Assembly (NCBI GenBank): GCA_964349355.1
Contig: CAYGFZ010000002.1
Location: 1 to 64,000, forward strand
Source of the DNA: JAUVXE01 sp964349355
GTDB lineage: Bacteria > Actinomycetota > Coriobacteriia > Anaerosomatales > SLCP01
Direction of reading: 5' to 3'
DNA length: 64,000 bases
Shown: in pieces, positions 26,571 to 35,948 of the stretch
Layout: every line of letters begins with the position of its first letter
Numbering within the stretch: position 1 is the first letter of the stretch
Translations under genes and position numbers: made by a program
Notes under the pieces: generated by a model
Database searches by the model: none
Told to the model about the DNA's origin: nothing
The model's input: only the letters and a program-made list of their open reading frames with translations

Positions 26571-28298
26571 TTACGCGAAGCGCTGGCGACCTGCGGAGAC
26601 GAGCTCGACGAGAGTGCGGACCGCCTCGGCGAGGGGAACCTCGGTTCGCTCGAGTGTGATGCGGTCCTTCAGCTCGACGATCCCCGCCGCGACGCCCTTC
26701 TTCCCGACCACAAGCTGGTAGGGGTAGCCTATGAGTTCCGCGTCGGCGAACTTCACACCTGCGCGTTCGTCGCGGTCGTCGATGACGACCTCGACACCGG
26801 CCTCGGCGAGCTCCCGCCACAGACTCTCCGCGATCGGCGCAACTACATCGTCCCCGACAGCGAGTGGGATGACGGCTGCCTCGACGGGCGCGATAGAGAT
26901 CGGCCAGACGATACCTTTCTCGTCGTGATGCTGCTCGATGACCGCGGCGAGCGAACGCGTGATACCCACCCCGTAGCAGCCCATTATGAAGGGGCGTTCG
27001 GTACCGTCCTCGGCAGTGAAGGTCGCGCCGAGAGCCTCAGAGTACTTCGTACCGAGCTGGAAGACCTGACTGACCTCGATACCCCTGGCGCTCGAGAGGT
27101 TCCCACCGCAGACAGGACAGCCATCTCCAGGCGCTGCGACGACCAGATCGGCCCAGACATCGATCTCGAAGTCGCGCCCGGGAGCCGCTCCCACGTAGTG
27201 GTAGTCGTTCTCGTTGGCCCCGATCCCCCATGAGACCTCGTCGCGAAGCGATGCGTCCGCAACGATGAGAGTGCCTTCGGCGGGCGAGACGGGGCCGAGT
27301 GAGCCCTTCGGTATCCCGTAGGACGCGAAGTCTGCTTCGTCAAGGAGCGTGCTGCCTGGTATGGCTTGCGCGGCTTTGGCCGGGTTCAGTTCGCGGTCTC
27401 CGGGGATGCAGAAGAAGACGAGTCTTCCATCTGCGTCTTTCGCAGCCATGGTCTTGACGGTGTCGTGCCCGGCGATCCCGAGGAAGGTTGCCAGTTCGAC
27501 GATGGTGCGGATCGCGGGTGTGTGGACGCGTTCCATCTCGACGGGCTGTGTCGTGGAGGAATCGCGTGAAACGACCGTGGCTGCGGCTTCTACGTTGGCG
27601 GCCCATCCGCACTCACAGAAGACGAGCTCTGCCTCCCCGGTGTCTGCAAGAGCCATGAATTCGGTCGTGACGCTACCACCGATCTGGCCGGAGTCTGCCT
27701 CAACGGGCCGGTACTCCAGCCCGAGGCGCTCACAGATACGACCGTAGGCATGAGCCTGCGCGTCATAGTGCTCCTGCAGTGAGGCCTGGGAGTCGTGGAA
27801 CGAGTAGGCGTCCTTCATGATGAACTCCCGGCCGCGAAGGAGTCCGAAGCGCGGACGCATCTCGTCGCGGAACTTCAAGTTGATCTGGTACAGCGAAAGA
27901 GGCAGCTCCCGATAGGAGCGCACCTCGCCACGGATGAGTGCCGTGATGATCTCTTCGTGTGTGGGACCGAGGCAGAAGTCCCGGCCCTGGCGATCGGTCA
28001 GACGGGCGAGCTCCGGCCCGTAGGCGTTCCAACGACCCGAGTCGAGCCACAGTTCAGCAGGCTGGACAAAAGGCAGCAGCAGCTCTTGCGAGCCGATCGC
28101 ATCCATCTCCTCGCGCACTATCTGTTCGATCTTGCGCACAGAACGCCAACCGAGGGGAAGGAAGGAGTAGATACCGGAGGCTGCCTTGCGAATCATCCCC
28201 GCCCGGAGCAGAAGGCGGTGAGATGCGATCTCCGCCTCGGCGGGATCCTCCTTCAGGGTAGGAACGTGCAGGGCGCTCATGCGCAGGGCGACGGTCAT
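26571..28298 (-). CDS. proS: Proline--tRNA ligase
   Basis: ProS charges tRNA-Pro. The 575 residues follow the bacterial type: class II motif regions (RAGMIRKAASGIYSFLPLG; FRDEMRPRFGLLRGREFIMKD in two parts), a YbaK-like editing insertion with FLGIAGHDTVKTMA, and the C-terminal anticodon-binding domain. ATG at 28298 has GGAGG 9 bases upstream; the open frame further upstream is not conserved. The order ispG-proS matches Bacillus (rasP-proS) and Streptomyces clusters. Confidence 0.97.
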   Translation of the reverse strand: MTVALRMSALHVPTLKEDPAEAEIASHRLLLRAGMIRKAASGIYSFLPLGWRSVRKIEQIVREEMDAIGSQELLLPFVQPAELWLDSGRWNAYGPELARLTDRQGRDFCLGPTHEEIITALIRGEVRSYRELPLSLYQINLKFRDEMRPRFGLLRGREFIMKDAYSFHDSQASLQEHYDAQAHAYGRICERLGLEYRPVEADSGQIGGSVTTEFMALADTGEAELVFCECGWAANVEAAATVVSRDSSTTQPVEMERVHTPAIRTIVELATFLGIAGHDTVKTMAAKDADGRLVFFCIPGDRELNPAKAAQAIPGSTLLDEADFASYGIPKGSLGPVSPAEGTLIVADASLRDEVSWGIGANENDYHYVGAAPGRDFEIDVWADLVVAAPGDGCPVCGGNLSSARGIEVSQVFQLGTKYSEALGATFTAEDGTERPFIMGCYGVGITRSLAAVIEQHHDEKGIVWPISIAPVEAAVIPLAVGDDVVAPIAESLWRELAEAGVEVVIDDRDERAGVKFADAELIGYPYQLVVGKKGVAAGIVELKDRITLERTEVPLAEAVRTLVELVSAGRQRFA

Positions 28299-28385
28299 CG
28301 CGGTGTCCCTCCGGGTGCGGCTGGTGCGGTCGACAGGGCTCTCCCATCGGGTGACAGGATAGCGCAAGCGCGGCCGCCTGTGACG

Positions 28386-29453
28386 TCAGGCCCCGGACAC
28401 TTGAGCATCGAATGCGTCGATCTCGGCCATGAGGGCATCGACTATCTCGCTCTCGGGGACCTTTCTCAGCGCCTTGCCCTTCGCGAAGATCATCCCCACT
28501 CCCTTGCCGGCAGCTACACCGATGTCGGCCTCGCGCGCCTCGCCAGGACCGTTGACCACGCACCCCATGACCGCGACCTTGAGGGGGGTGGTCCGCGTGC
28601 GAAGGCGCCGCTCGATCTCCCGCGCGAGGGGGATGAGGTCGACCTCGCACCTGCCGCAGGTCGGGCAACTCACGAGTTCCGGACCGCGGCGGCGGATGTC
28701 AAGAGCAGCAAGGATAGCCCATCCGACTAAGACCTCATCGACGGGATCGGACGTCAGCGACACCCGCAGCGTGTCTCCGATACCCTCGGCGAGAAGGATG
28801 CCGAGGCCCACACTCGACTTCACGGTTCCGGCAAGAGATGTGCCCGCTTCTGTGACGCCGATGTGGAAGGGATACGGCACGGCTGTCGCAAGTGCGCGGT
28901 ATGCGTCCACGGTGGATACGACGTTGGAGGATTTCGCAGATACGGCGATGTCTGAGAATCCTCTCTGTTCGAAGTGTTCACAGAAGGTGACTGCGCTTGC
29001 CACCAGCTTATCGGCGAGCGGCCAGTCCCTGTCGCGGAACTCGGGCGCCAGAGAGCCGGCGTTCACACCGATCCGGATCGGGATATTGGCCTCACCGGCC
29101 GCATCGATGACTGCATCGACTCTCTCAAGGGCGCCGATATTGCCCGGATTGATCCGTAGCTTAGCGGCTCCCCTTCGTGCGGCTTCGATTGCGAGCGTAT
29201 GGTCGAAGTGGATATCGGCGACCACTGGGATGGGTGACGCCGAGCAGATCTGCTCGAATCCCGAGAGCGCGTCATGGCCGGGTATCGCCACTCGCACGAT
29301 CTCGCAGCCGACGTCTGTCAGTGCGGCAATCTGCGCAAGAGTGGCCTCGGGATCGCGTGTGTCCGTGGTGGTCATCGACTGGACGGTGATCGGTGCCCCT
29401 CCGCCGATGGCGACGGGTCCGACCATGACAGGGCGAGAATCGCGTCGCTCCAT
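28386..29453 (-). CDS. ispG: 4-hydroxy-3-methylbut-2-enyl diphosphate synthase
   Basis: IspG is the 4Fe-4S enzyme that converts methylerythritol cyclodiphosphate to HMBPP in the non-mevalonate isoprenoid pathway. Cluster cysteines appear in SCPTCGRCEVDL and CVVNGPGEA, and the N-terminal motif is ITVQSMTTTDTRD. The protein is 355 residues. ATG at 29453 has GGGAGGGAG upstream. dxr, another enzyme of the same pathway, is two genes upstream. Confidence 0.97.
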   Translation of the reverse strand: MERRDSRPVMVGPVAIGGGAPITVQSMTTTDTRDPEATLAQIAALTDVGCEIVRVAIPGHDALSGFEQICSASPIPVVADIHFDHTLAIEAARRGAAKLRINPGNIGALERVDAVIDAAGEANIPIRIGVNAGSLAPEFRDRDWPLADKLVASAVTFCEHFEQRGFSDIAVSAKSSNVVSTVDAYRALATAVPYPFHIGVTEAGTSLAGTVKSSVGLGILLAEGIGDTLRVSLTSDPVDEVLVGWAILAALDIRRRGPELVSCPTCGRCEVDLIPLAREIERRLRTRTTPLKVAVMGCVVNGPGEAREADIGVAAGKGVGMIFAKGKALRKVPESEIVDALMAEIDAFDAQVSGA

Positions 29454-29479
29454 GAGGCTCCCTCCCCTGGCCTGCCGGA

Positions 29480-30745
29480 TCAGCGTTCCACGAAGTAGCG
29501 CACGACATCAGCGTACATGAGGTAGCCGATCAGCGAGAAGAGCAGCACAGCGCCCGAGATGCTGACGCCGATCGCGAATCGTCGTCCGAGTTGGCGGCCC
29601 GAGACGCCCTCGAGTATCTCGATGGCGACCTTCCCTCCGTCGAGTGGTGGGATCGGAAGGATGTTCATGACGCCGAGGGAGAGTGACAACAGCGCGACGA
29701 TCCAGGCGTAGTCGAGTGGTCCTCGGCCTGCCGCTTCGGCTACCTCGACAGTGATTCCGACGATGCTACGCGCACCCTCGACGGACTCCTGGAAGGTATC
29801 GGGTGAGAAGAAACGTCCGATCGCCTGGAAAACGAGACCTGTCATGCGAACGCTTTCGACCGCCGCCCCACCGACAGACAGGTCGATATGCTCGAGATCG
29901 GAGACGATCCCGAGCACGGGAGTTCCCGCATCGGACTCGGCCAGGGTCGCCGAGGTCGTTGCGGTGCGCTCTTCCCGTACATACGTGATGTCGACAACGT
30001 CACCGGGGTCTTGCGCTGAGATGAGCGCAGTGAGTTCGAACCACTCGTCGACCGGTTCGCCGTCGAGGGCGATGATGCGGTCGCCGCCCTGGAGTCCCGC
30101 CGCCTCGGCGCCGGAGCCGGGCTGCACATCGTAGAGAGCAAGTGAGTGCTGGTAGTAACCCCATACGCTCAGCACGACTGTGAAAACGAGCACAGCAGTG
30201 ACGAGGTTGGCAAGGACCCCCATCGTGAGAACGGTGATCCGCTTGGGCTTGCTCAGTGCGCGGTACGTCACCGAGCGGGCCTCTGCGAGAAGCGTTTCGG
30301 CGTCGGTTGCGTCGCTGGCGGTGACAGTAGACAGGTAGGAGATCTCATCGTCTGTGGCGGGGTCGATCACACCCCAGTCTGCAAGAGTCACGAGCAGCGC
30401 AGAGGCTCGCTCGGTGTCCACACCGAGAGCGGTGCCGAGGGTTCCGGCATCCATTCTCCCGGCTATGGCAGTTGTCTTGAGGGCACGTGCGAGAAGCTCA
30501 TCTTCTGGTCCGGGCTCCATACCTGCTATCCGGACGTATCCTCCGAGCGGGATGGCGGTGATCCCGAAAGACGTGCCGGATCTCTTGCTCCGGAAGCGGA
30601 TCGCCGGTCCGGGCAGCCCGACCATGAACTCGTGCACCTTCACGCCAAAAGCTCGGGCGGCCAGGAAGTGTCCACCCTCATGGATGACCACCAAGATGGA
30701 GAAGGTGATCACTCCCCAGAAGATCGTCGTCAAAGCTTCAGGCAT
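29480..30745 (-). CDS. rseP: Site-2 zinc metalloprotease RseP family, with an inserted helical domain
   Basis: This membrane protease cleaves anti-sigma factors or signal-peptide remnants within the membrane. HEGGH is at residues 22-26, the LDG metal motif is in NILPIPPLDGGK near residue 370, and one PDZ domain lies about residues 200-265 (GAEAAGLQGGDRII). Residues 80-165, between the first membrane helix region and the second, form an extra segment that looks like a small winged-helix or helical domain. The gene sits between dxr and ispG, as in many bacteria. Confidence 0.93.
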   Translation of the reverse strand: MPEALTTIFWGVITFSILVVIHEGGHFLAARAFGVKVHEFMVGLPGPAIRFRSKRSGTSFGITAIPLGGYVRIAGMEPGPEDELLARALKTTAIAGRMDAGTLGTALGVDTERASALLVTLADWGVIDPATDDEISYLSTVTASDATDAETLLAEARSVTYRALSKPKRITVLTMGVLANLVTAVLVFTVVLSVWGYYQHSLALYDVQPGSGAEAAGLQGGDRIIALDGEPVDEWFELTALISAQDPGDVVDITYVREERTATTSATLAESDAGTPVLGIVSDLEHIDLSVGGAAVESVRMTGLVFQAIGRFFSPDTFQESVEGARSIVGITVEVAEAAGRGPLDYAWIVALLSLSLGVMNILPIPPLDGGKVAIEILEGVSGRQLGRRFAIGVSISGAVLLFSLIGYLMYADVVRYFVER

Positions 30746-30785
30746 AGGTTCGAATCGCTCCTCATCAGTCAGTCTTCAGGTAGGC

Positions 30786-30800
30786 CGTTTGCTGCAAACG
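30786..30800. repeat. 15-bp palindrome between dxr and rseP
   Basis: CGTTTGCTGCAAACG is a perfect inverted repeat about a central base, in the 76-base dxr-rseP spacer. It is too tight for a full RNA stem and has no T-run, so a protein-binding site is as likely as a weak hairpin. Confidence 0.35.
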
Positions 30801-30821
30801 CTGCGCCAGCGTGTCTGGAGG

Positions 30822-31979
30822 TCACAGAATCTCGAGCGCCGCAGACCGTGCAGCGGCGTCGAACCGCTCGATCTGCTCGACCGAATCAAGTTCCTCGGCC
30901 GAGTGGCCATTCATCACGCGTTCAACCACACGATCGATGTCGGTGAACCCGCAGCGCCCGTCGAGGAACGCAGCCACGGCTACCTCGTTGGCGGCGTTCA
31001 TGACCGCGGGTAGGGTTCCACCGACGCGGCCAGCATCGAGAGCGAGCCCCAGGCATCGGAAGACGGTTGTGTCGGCAGGCTCGAAGTCCAGGGAGCCGAG
31101 TCGTGTGAAGTCCACTGGCTGTATCGGCCCTGACCAGCGGTGCGGATAACTGAACGCGTACTGGATAGGAATCCGCATATCCGTTGTACCGAGATGTGCC
31201 TTCACTGAACCATCGCGATACTCGACCATCGAGTGTACGCACGATTGCGGGTGAACCACCACACGGATGTCGTCGTAGGAGACGCCGAACAGGTGGTGGG
31301 CTTCGATGACCTCGAGACCCTTGTTCATCAACGTTGCCGAGTCGATCGTGATCTTGCGCCCCATCTGCCATGTCGGGTGGGCGAGCGCGTCGGCCGCGGT
31401 GACGCCTTCGAGCTCCTCACGCGAGCGGCCCCGGAACGGACCTCCGCTGGCTGTGAGCCAGATGCGTGCGACCCCTTCGGCCTCTTCGCCGAGGAGACAC
31501 TGGAAGACCGCAGAGTGTTCGGAGTCGACGGGCAGCATCTGGCCTGGGCGCGCGCGGCGCATCACCAGGTCGCCACCCACAACGAGGGACTCCTTGTTCG
31601 CGAGAGCGAGCGTGGTGCCTGCATCGAGAGTCGCGATCGTCGCACGGAGGCCCGCAGCACCCACAAGAGCGTTCAGGACGACATCGACATCGTCCCTGGC
31701 GGCTATCGCCTCGATTGCGGCATCTCCCGACCCTACCGGACCAAACGGGTCTGTGTCCCGGCGAAACTCCGATTCGAGCCTGCGTGCCGCCCGCCCATCT
31801 GAAAGGGCGATATCGGGCACATGGAAAGCCCGGGCCTGGTCAGACAGGAGCTCGGCAGAGTTGTTGGCGGCCAGCGCCACGATCTCTATACGGTCGCTAT
31901 GAGCAGCCACGACTTCGAGTGCCTGACAACCGATCGAGCCCGTCGAACCGAGGACTGCGACTCGGATACGAGTAGTCAC
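30822..31979 (-). CDS. dxr: 1-deoxy-D-xylulose-5-phosphate reductoisomerase
   Basis: Dxr makes methylerythritol phosphate, the committed step of non-mevalonate isoprenoid synthesis and the target of fosmidomycin. The NADPH motif is LGSTGSIGCQAL, the metal/substrate region is ALANKESLVVGG and PVDSEHSAVFQ, and the flexible loop includes HPTWQMGRKITIDSATLMN. The protein has 385 residues. GTG at 31979 overlaps the cdsA stop. Confidence 0.97.
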   Translation of the reverse strand: MTTRIRVAVLGSTGSIGCQALEVVAAHSDRIEIVALAANNSAELLSDQARAFHVPDIALSDGRAARRLESEFRRDTDPFGPVGSGDAAIEAIAARDDVDVVLNALVGAAGLRATIATLDAGTTLALANKESLVVGGDLVMRRARPGQMLPVDSEHSAVFQCLLGEEAEGVARIWLTASGGPFRGRSREELEGVTAADALAHPTWQMGRKITIDSATLMNKGLEVIEAHHLFGVSYDDIRVVVHPQSCVHSMVEYRDGSVKAHLGTTDMRIPIQYAFSYPHRWSGPIQPVDFTRLGSLDFEPADTTVFRCLGLALDAGRVGGTLPAVMNAANEVAVAAFLDGRCGFTDIDRVVERVMNGHSAEELDSVEQIERFDAAARSAALEIL

Positions 31980-32767
31980 CGGGCACCCCCCATCAGCAGC
32001 AGATAGTACGCGACGACGCCGACGAGTATCAGGCTGTCAATCCGATCGAGGAAACCACCATGACCGGGCAGAAGGGTACCGGAGTCCTTCACCCCTCCTT
32101 CGCGCTTGAGTCTCGACTCGAAGAGGTCCCCCGCGACCGAGGCGAACGCGACTGCGACGCCGATTCCGAGTGCCCAGCCGAGAGTCAGACCGGCACCCGC
32201 TGTGGCCCAGACCACGATCCAGACAGCGACAGTGCCCAGAGTGCCCGCAACGAAACCCTCCCATGACTTGTTGGGAGATATGCCGGGCGCCATCTTGTGA
32301 CGGCCGACAGTCGAACCGACCAGATAGGCGAAGACATCGTTCGCCCAGACACTGACTACGGCGGCAAGAACCAGTTCAGCACCCCAGTCGAGGTCACGGA
32401 GCAACACAAGATGCGACAGCGCGAATCCGATATAGGTTACTCCGAACACCGTCGTGGCCGTGTCGGCAGATCTGACCTGGCGGAAGAGCACGTGCCACAC
32501 GAGGGCAGCCAGGATGAGAGCCGTGAGTGCGCCGAGCAAACCGAGACGACCCCACACGGCAGTCGCGAAGGGCATACCCGCGATCGCCAGCAGACCGAAG
32601 AACTCGTTGGGTGTCCCCAACTCCCTGCGGGTGATCGCAAAGAACTCGATGCCCGCCATGACGCCAAGAGCTGCAACAAGCGCCGCAAGCCCGAGAGTGC
32701 GCCCGAACAGGATCACGCCAAGGAGAACGAGGCCATAGACTGCTGCAGTGGCAGTGCGTGTGGCCAT
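31976..32767 (-). CDS. cdsA: Phosphatidate cytidylyltransferase
   Basis: CdsA makes CDP-diacylglycerol, the precursor used by PgsA elsewhere in this window. The 263-residue protein is mostly membrane helices and ends with the family signature LKREGGVKDSG followed by LPGHGGFLDRIDSL. ATG at 32767 begins MATRTATAAVYG. Longer upstream frames overlap uppS and are not conserved. The uppS-cdsA-dxr order is standard. Confidence 0.96.
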   Translation of the reverse strand: MATRTATAAVYGLVLLGVILFGRTLGLAALVAALGVMAGIEFFAITRRELGTPNEFFGLLAIAGMPFATAVWGRLGLLGALTALILAALVWHVLFRQVRSADTATTVFGVTYIGFALSHLVLLRDLDWGAELVLAAVVSVWANDVFAYLVGSTVGRHKMAPGISPNKSWEGFVAGTLGTVAVWIVVWATAGAGLTLGWALGIGVAVAFASVAGDLFESRLKREGGVKDSGTLLPGHGGFLDRIDSLILVGVVAYYLLLMGGAR

Positions 32768-32802
32768 CCGGGGAAGCACCCCTTCACGTCGATCGGGCCT
32801 GC

Positions 32803-33588
32803 TCACTCGTTCTCGACCCCCCCGAAGCGGCGAGTGCGCTTCTGGAAATCGGCTACTGCGGCAAGAACGCTGTAGCGGTCGAAGTCGGGCCACAGCGTGT
32901 CGGTGACCCATATCTCGCTGTAGGCGATCTGCCAGAGAAGAAAGTTGGATATGCGCATCTCCCCGCTGGTGCGAATCAACAGGTCCGGGTCAGGCACGTC
33001 CGGAACGTAGAGGTTCGCAGCTACTGTCTCCTCGGTGACAGATTCGGGGTCAAGCTCTCCTGAGGACACCTGCCGCGCGATCTGGCGCGCAGCTCGGGCT
33101 ATCTCGGCACGTCCCCCGTAGTTGAGAGCGACGACAAGAGTGAGGACCCTGTTGTCGGCTGTCCGGACCATCGTCTCCCGGAAGGCATCGGCGGTCTTCT
33201 TCGGCAGTTCGTCGAGCTCGCCTGTCACCACGACGCGGACCCGCATCTTCTCAAGGTTGCCAAGCTCGCGCTCGAGGACCTCGACGAACAGTCGCATCAG
33301 ACCGGAGACCTCCTCGGCGGGACGCGACCAGTTCTCCGAGCTGAAAGAGTAGATCGTCAGGAACTCGATCCCGAGCTCGATGGAGGACGCTATGAGCTCC
33401 CTGACCGACTTGGCACCCGCACGATGGCCAGCCACCCTTGGTAGACCCCGCGCAGCCGCCCAACGGCCGTTGCCATCCATGATGACGGCGATATGGCGTG
33501 GGACTCGCGCGAAATCGACCTCGCGAACGAGATCGGATCCGGGAGGTTCTGCGAAGAAGTCGCGTTGTGAGGGAGAGCCGGAGGTCAC
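32803..33588 (-). CDS. uppS: Polyprenyl diphosphate synthase (UppS family)
   Basis: UppS is a cis-prenyltransferase that builds the C55 carrier lipid for cell-wall synthesis. The catalytic motif HIAVIMDGNGRWA contains D38, and SFSSENWSRP and the C-terminal DLLIRTSGEMRISNF are conserved. The protein is 261 residues. GTG at 33588 lies 6 bases after frr. Chain length cannot be judged from sequence alone. Confidence 0.96.
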   Translation of the reverse strand: MTSGSPSQRDFFAEPPGSDLVREVDFARVPRHIAVIMDGNGRWAAARGLPRVAGHRAGAKSVRELIASSIELGIEFLTIYSFSSENWSRPAEEVSGLMRLFVEVLERELGNLEKMRVRVVVTGELDELPKKTADAFRETMVRTADNRVLTLVVALNYGGRAEIARAARQIARQVSSGELDPESVTEETVAANLYVPDVPDPDLLIRTSGEMRISNFLLWQIAYSEIWVTDTLWPDFDRYSVLAAVADFQKRTRRFGGVENE

Positions 33589-33594
33589 AGGAGT

Positions 33595-34152
33595 TTAGAC
33601 CTCCATGATCTCGGCTTCTTTGCGCTTCAACGTCTCATCGATCTCTACAATGTGTGAATCGGTCGCCTTCTGGATCTCGGTCTCGGCCCTGTGGAGGTCG
33701 TCCTGGCTTATCTCACCTTCGCGCTCAGCCTTCTTGAGCTTGTCGTTGGCGTCTCTGCGAATGTTGCGGACTGCGACCCTTGCCTCCTCTGCGTAGGTCT
33801 TGCAGAGCTTGACGAGATCCTTACGGCGCTCCTCGGTGAGCGGTGGGAACGGAACCCGGATGACGACACCGTCGTTGGCGGGATTCAGTCCGAGACCTGA
33901 GGACTGAATCGCTTTCTCTATCGCAGTCATCGAACCCTTGTCATACGGCTGGATGAGTAGCATCTGCGGCTCAGGGGCGCTGATCGTGGCCAGTTGCATC
34001 AGGGGTGTCGGTACGCCGTAGTACTCGACTGTCACCTTTTCGAGGATGGCGCCGGAAGCGCGGCCGGTTCGCACAGTGGTGAACTCATGCGCAAGTGCGG
34101 ACACCGACTTATCCATGTGAGCATCGGTCTCTTTGATGGTCTTGGCGATCAT
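33595..34152 (-). CDS. frr: Ribosome recycling factor
   Basis: RRF splits post-termination ribosomes with EF-G. All 185 residues align with the family, including the three-helix bundle segments VRTGRASGAILEKV and VRNIRRDANDKLKKAE. ATG at 34152 overlaps the pyrH stop as ATGA, suggesting coupled translation. Confidence 0.98.
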   Translation of the reverse strand: MIAKTIKETDAHMDKSVSALAHEFTTVRTGRASGAILEKVTVEYYGVPTPLMQLATISAPEPQMLLIQPYDKGSMTAIEKAIQSSGLGLNPANDGVVIRVPFPPLTEERRKDLVKLCKTYAEEARVAVRNIRRDANDKLKKAEREGEISQDDLHRAETEIQKATDSHIVEIDETLKRKEAEIMEV

Positions 34153-34874
34153 GACGTCTCTCCCCTCACGATGGTTCCGACAGGCTGTCCAAGAAGCGCA
34201 CGCTCGATGTTACCTTCGGTCTCCATGTTGAAGACCAGGATCGGTAGCCCGTTGTCCATGCAGAGCGAGATCGCCGTGTTGTCCATGACCTTCAGGCCGC
34301 GATTGAGTACTTCGATGTAGGGCAGTTCGTCGAACTTGACCGCATCCGGGTTTGTGATCGGGTCGGCGTCGTAGACTCCGTCCACCTTGGTGGCCTTCAT
34401 GATGCAGTCAGCCCCGATCTCCAGTGCACGGAGGGCTGCAGTGGTGTCTGTGGTGAAGTACGGGTTCCCGGTGCCGGCAGCGAAGATGACAACGCGGCCC
34501 TTCTCGATATGGCGTATCGCCCTGCGCCGGATATAGGGCTCGGCGATCGCCTGCATGTCGATAGCCGACATGACACGAGTGAAGACGCCGTTGCGCTCCA
34601 TGGCGTCCTGAAGAGCAAGGGAGTTCATGACCGTGGCAAGCATGCCCATATAGTCAGCCTGTGCACGATCCATCCCCGTGGACGCAGCAGCTAGTCCGCG
34701 AAAGATGTTGCCTCCACCGACGACGATCGCGACCTGCACGCCTGCGTCGGTGACATGACTCACCTGCCGGGCAAGTGAGTCGAGCATCTTCGGATCGATG
34801 CCGTACTCCGCGTCACCCATAAGGGCTTCTCCGGACAGCTTCAGCAGGACTCGCTGGAACCGATAGTCTGCCAC
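34149..34874 (-). CDS. pyrH: UMP kinase
   Basis: PyrH is the hexameric bacterial uridylate kinase. The signature KLSGEALMGD opens the protein and VVGGGNIFRG forms the phosphate-binding loop; TDTTAALRALEIGAD and the KVDGVYDADP region are conserved. GTG at 34874 has GAGAGG at 8 bases and gives 241 residues; the longer frame upstream is not conserved. Confidence 0.97.
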   Translation of the reverse strand: MADYRFQRVLLKLSGEALMGDAEYGIDPKMLDSLARQVSHVTDAGVQVAIVVGGGNIFRGLAAASTGMDRAQADYMGMLATVMNSLALQDAMERNGVFTRVMSAIDMQAIAEPYIRRRAIRHIEKGRVVIFAAGTGNPYFTTDTTAALRALEIGADCIMKATKVDGVYDADPITNPDAVKFDELPYIEVLNRGLKVMDNTAISLCMDNGLPILVFNMETEGNIERALLGQPVGTIVRGETS

Positions 34875-34927
34875 GCGGCTCGCCTCTCCACTACGACTGT
34901 TTGCGCACATCACCTACAGCATACAGC

Positions 34928-34960
34928 ACGCGGACCGGTGCATGTCGCATCGGTCCGCGT
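34928..34960 (-). terminator. Hairpin after tsf, possible terminator
   Basis: A 10-base-pair stem (ACGCGGACCG at 34928-34937 with CGGTCCGCGT at 34951-34960) lies between tsf and pyrH. No U-run follows, so it is at best a weak or factor-assisted terminator, or an mRNA processing/stability element that separates rpsB-tsf from pyrH-frr. Confidence 0.5.
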
Positions 34961-34992
34961 CGTCACCTTACAGTAACTCGAATCGAGCCAGA

Positions 34993-35886
34993 CTACTCGG
35001 GGGCGGCGGCGGTCTCGCCGAGCACGAAACGCTCGAAGCGGGCGACGGCGACCTCCGATCCGGTCTCCTTGGCAGTGCGCGCACGGTACTGATCGACCGT
35101 CATGTCGGGGTCCTTCACGAACGGTTGCTCGAGAAGACAGACCTCCTTGTAAAACTTCTGCAGACGACCGGTCGCCATCTTCTCCTGGATCTGTTCTGGC
35201 TTGCCGGACTCGGCAGCCTGGGCCCGAAAGATCGCCAGCTCGTGATCGACGACGTCAGCGGGGACGTCGTCGCGACTGACTGCGATAGGAGCGGTTGCGG
35301 CGATCTGCATCGCGATGTCCTTGCCGAATACGGCGAGTTCTGCGGCACCGGAGGGAGCGGATGCCAACTCGACCATCACGCCGATGTTGCCCACGCCGTG
35401 GATATAGACGGTCACCATACCTGCGGCCGGGTCGAGTTCGTGGCGAACAAAACGGGCGATGCCCATGTTCTCGCCGAGTTTGCCGACAATCTCGCCGAGA
35501 TACTGTTCGACGGTGATCTCCGGACGGGATCCATACGGCTGAGCCAGCAGTGACGGGACATCCGCAGGAGCGGTCACGGCGATCTGCGTTGCGATATCGT
35601 TGACGAAGGACTGGAAATCGGCGTTGCGGGCTACGAAGTCGGTCTCGCAGTTCACTTCAACGAGGACGCCCGTACGGCCGTCATCGGACACGTATCCACC
35701 GATGACTCCCTCGTTGGTCGCCCGCCCCGCCTTCTTGGCGAGCGCGGCAAGGCCTTTGGTCCGCAGGATGTCGATCGCGGTATCCATGTCCCCTTCGGCC
35801 TCCGAAAGCGCCTTCTTGCAGTCCATCATTCCTGCGCCGGTGCATTCGCGCAGGTCCTTGACCATCTTGGCGGTGATGTCAGCCAT
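34993..35886 (-). CDS. tsf: Elongation factor Ts
   Basis: EF-Ts recharges EF-Tu with GTP. The 297 residues include the N-terminal UBA-like domain (VKDLRECTGAGMMDCKKAL) and the core with the conserved CETDFVARN segment. ATG at 35886 has GGAGGA at 9 bases. It follows rpsB by 62 bases, which hold only a small CGCGA/TCGCG hairpin. Confidence 0.98.
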   Translation of the reverse strand: MADITAKMVKDLRECTGAGMMDCKKALSEAEGDMDTAIDILRTKGLAALAKKAGRATNEGVIGGYVSDDGRTGVLVEVNCETDFVARNADFQSFVNDIATQIAVTAPADVPSLLAQPYGSRPEITVEQYLGEIVGKLGENMGIARFVRHELDPAAGMVTVYIHGVGNIGVMVELASAPSGAAELAVFGKDIAMQIAATAPIAVSRDDVPADVVDHELAIFRAQAAESGKPEQIQEKMATGRLQKFYKEVCLLEQPFVKDPDMTVDQYRARTAKETGSEVAVARFERFVLGETAAAPE

Positions 35887-35948
35887 CTTTGTCGTTCCTC
35901 CGATGCGATGTCAGTGCATCCCGCGAATCATCGCGAGAGAGCGTCTGT

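Noticed and set aside
35887..35948. CGCGA/TCGCG hairpin between rpsB and tsf as a terminator
   Set aside because: Only five base pairs and no U-run; tsf is normally co-transcribed with rpsB.
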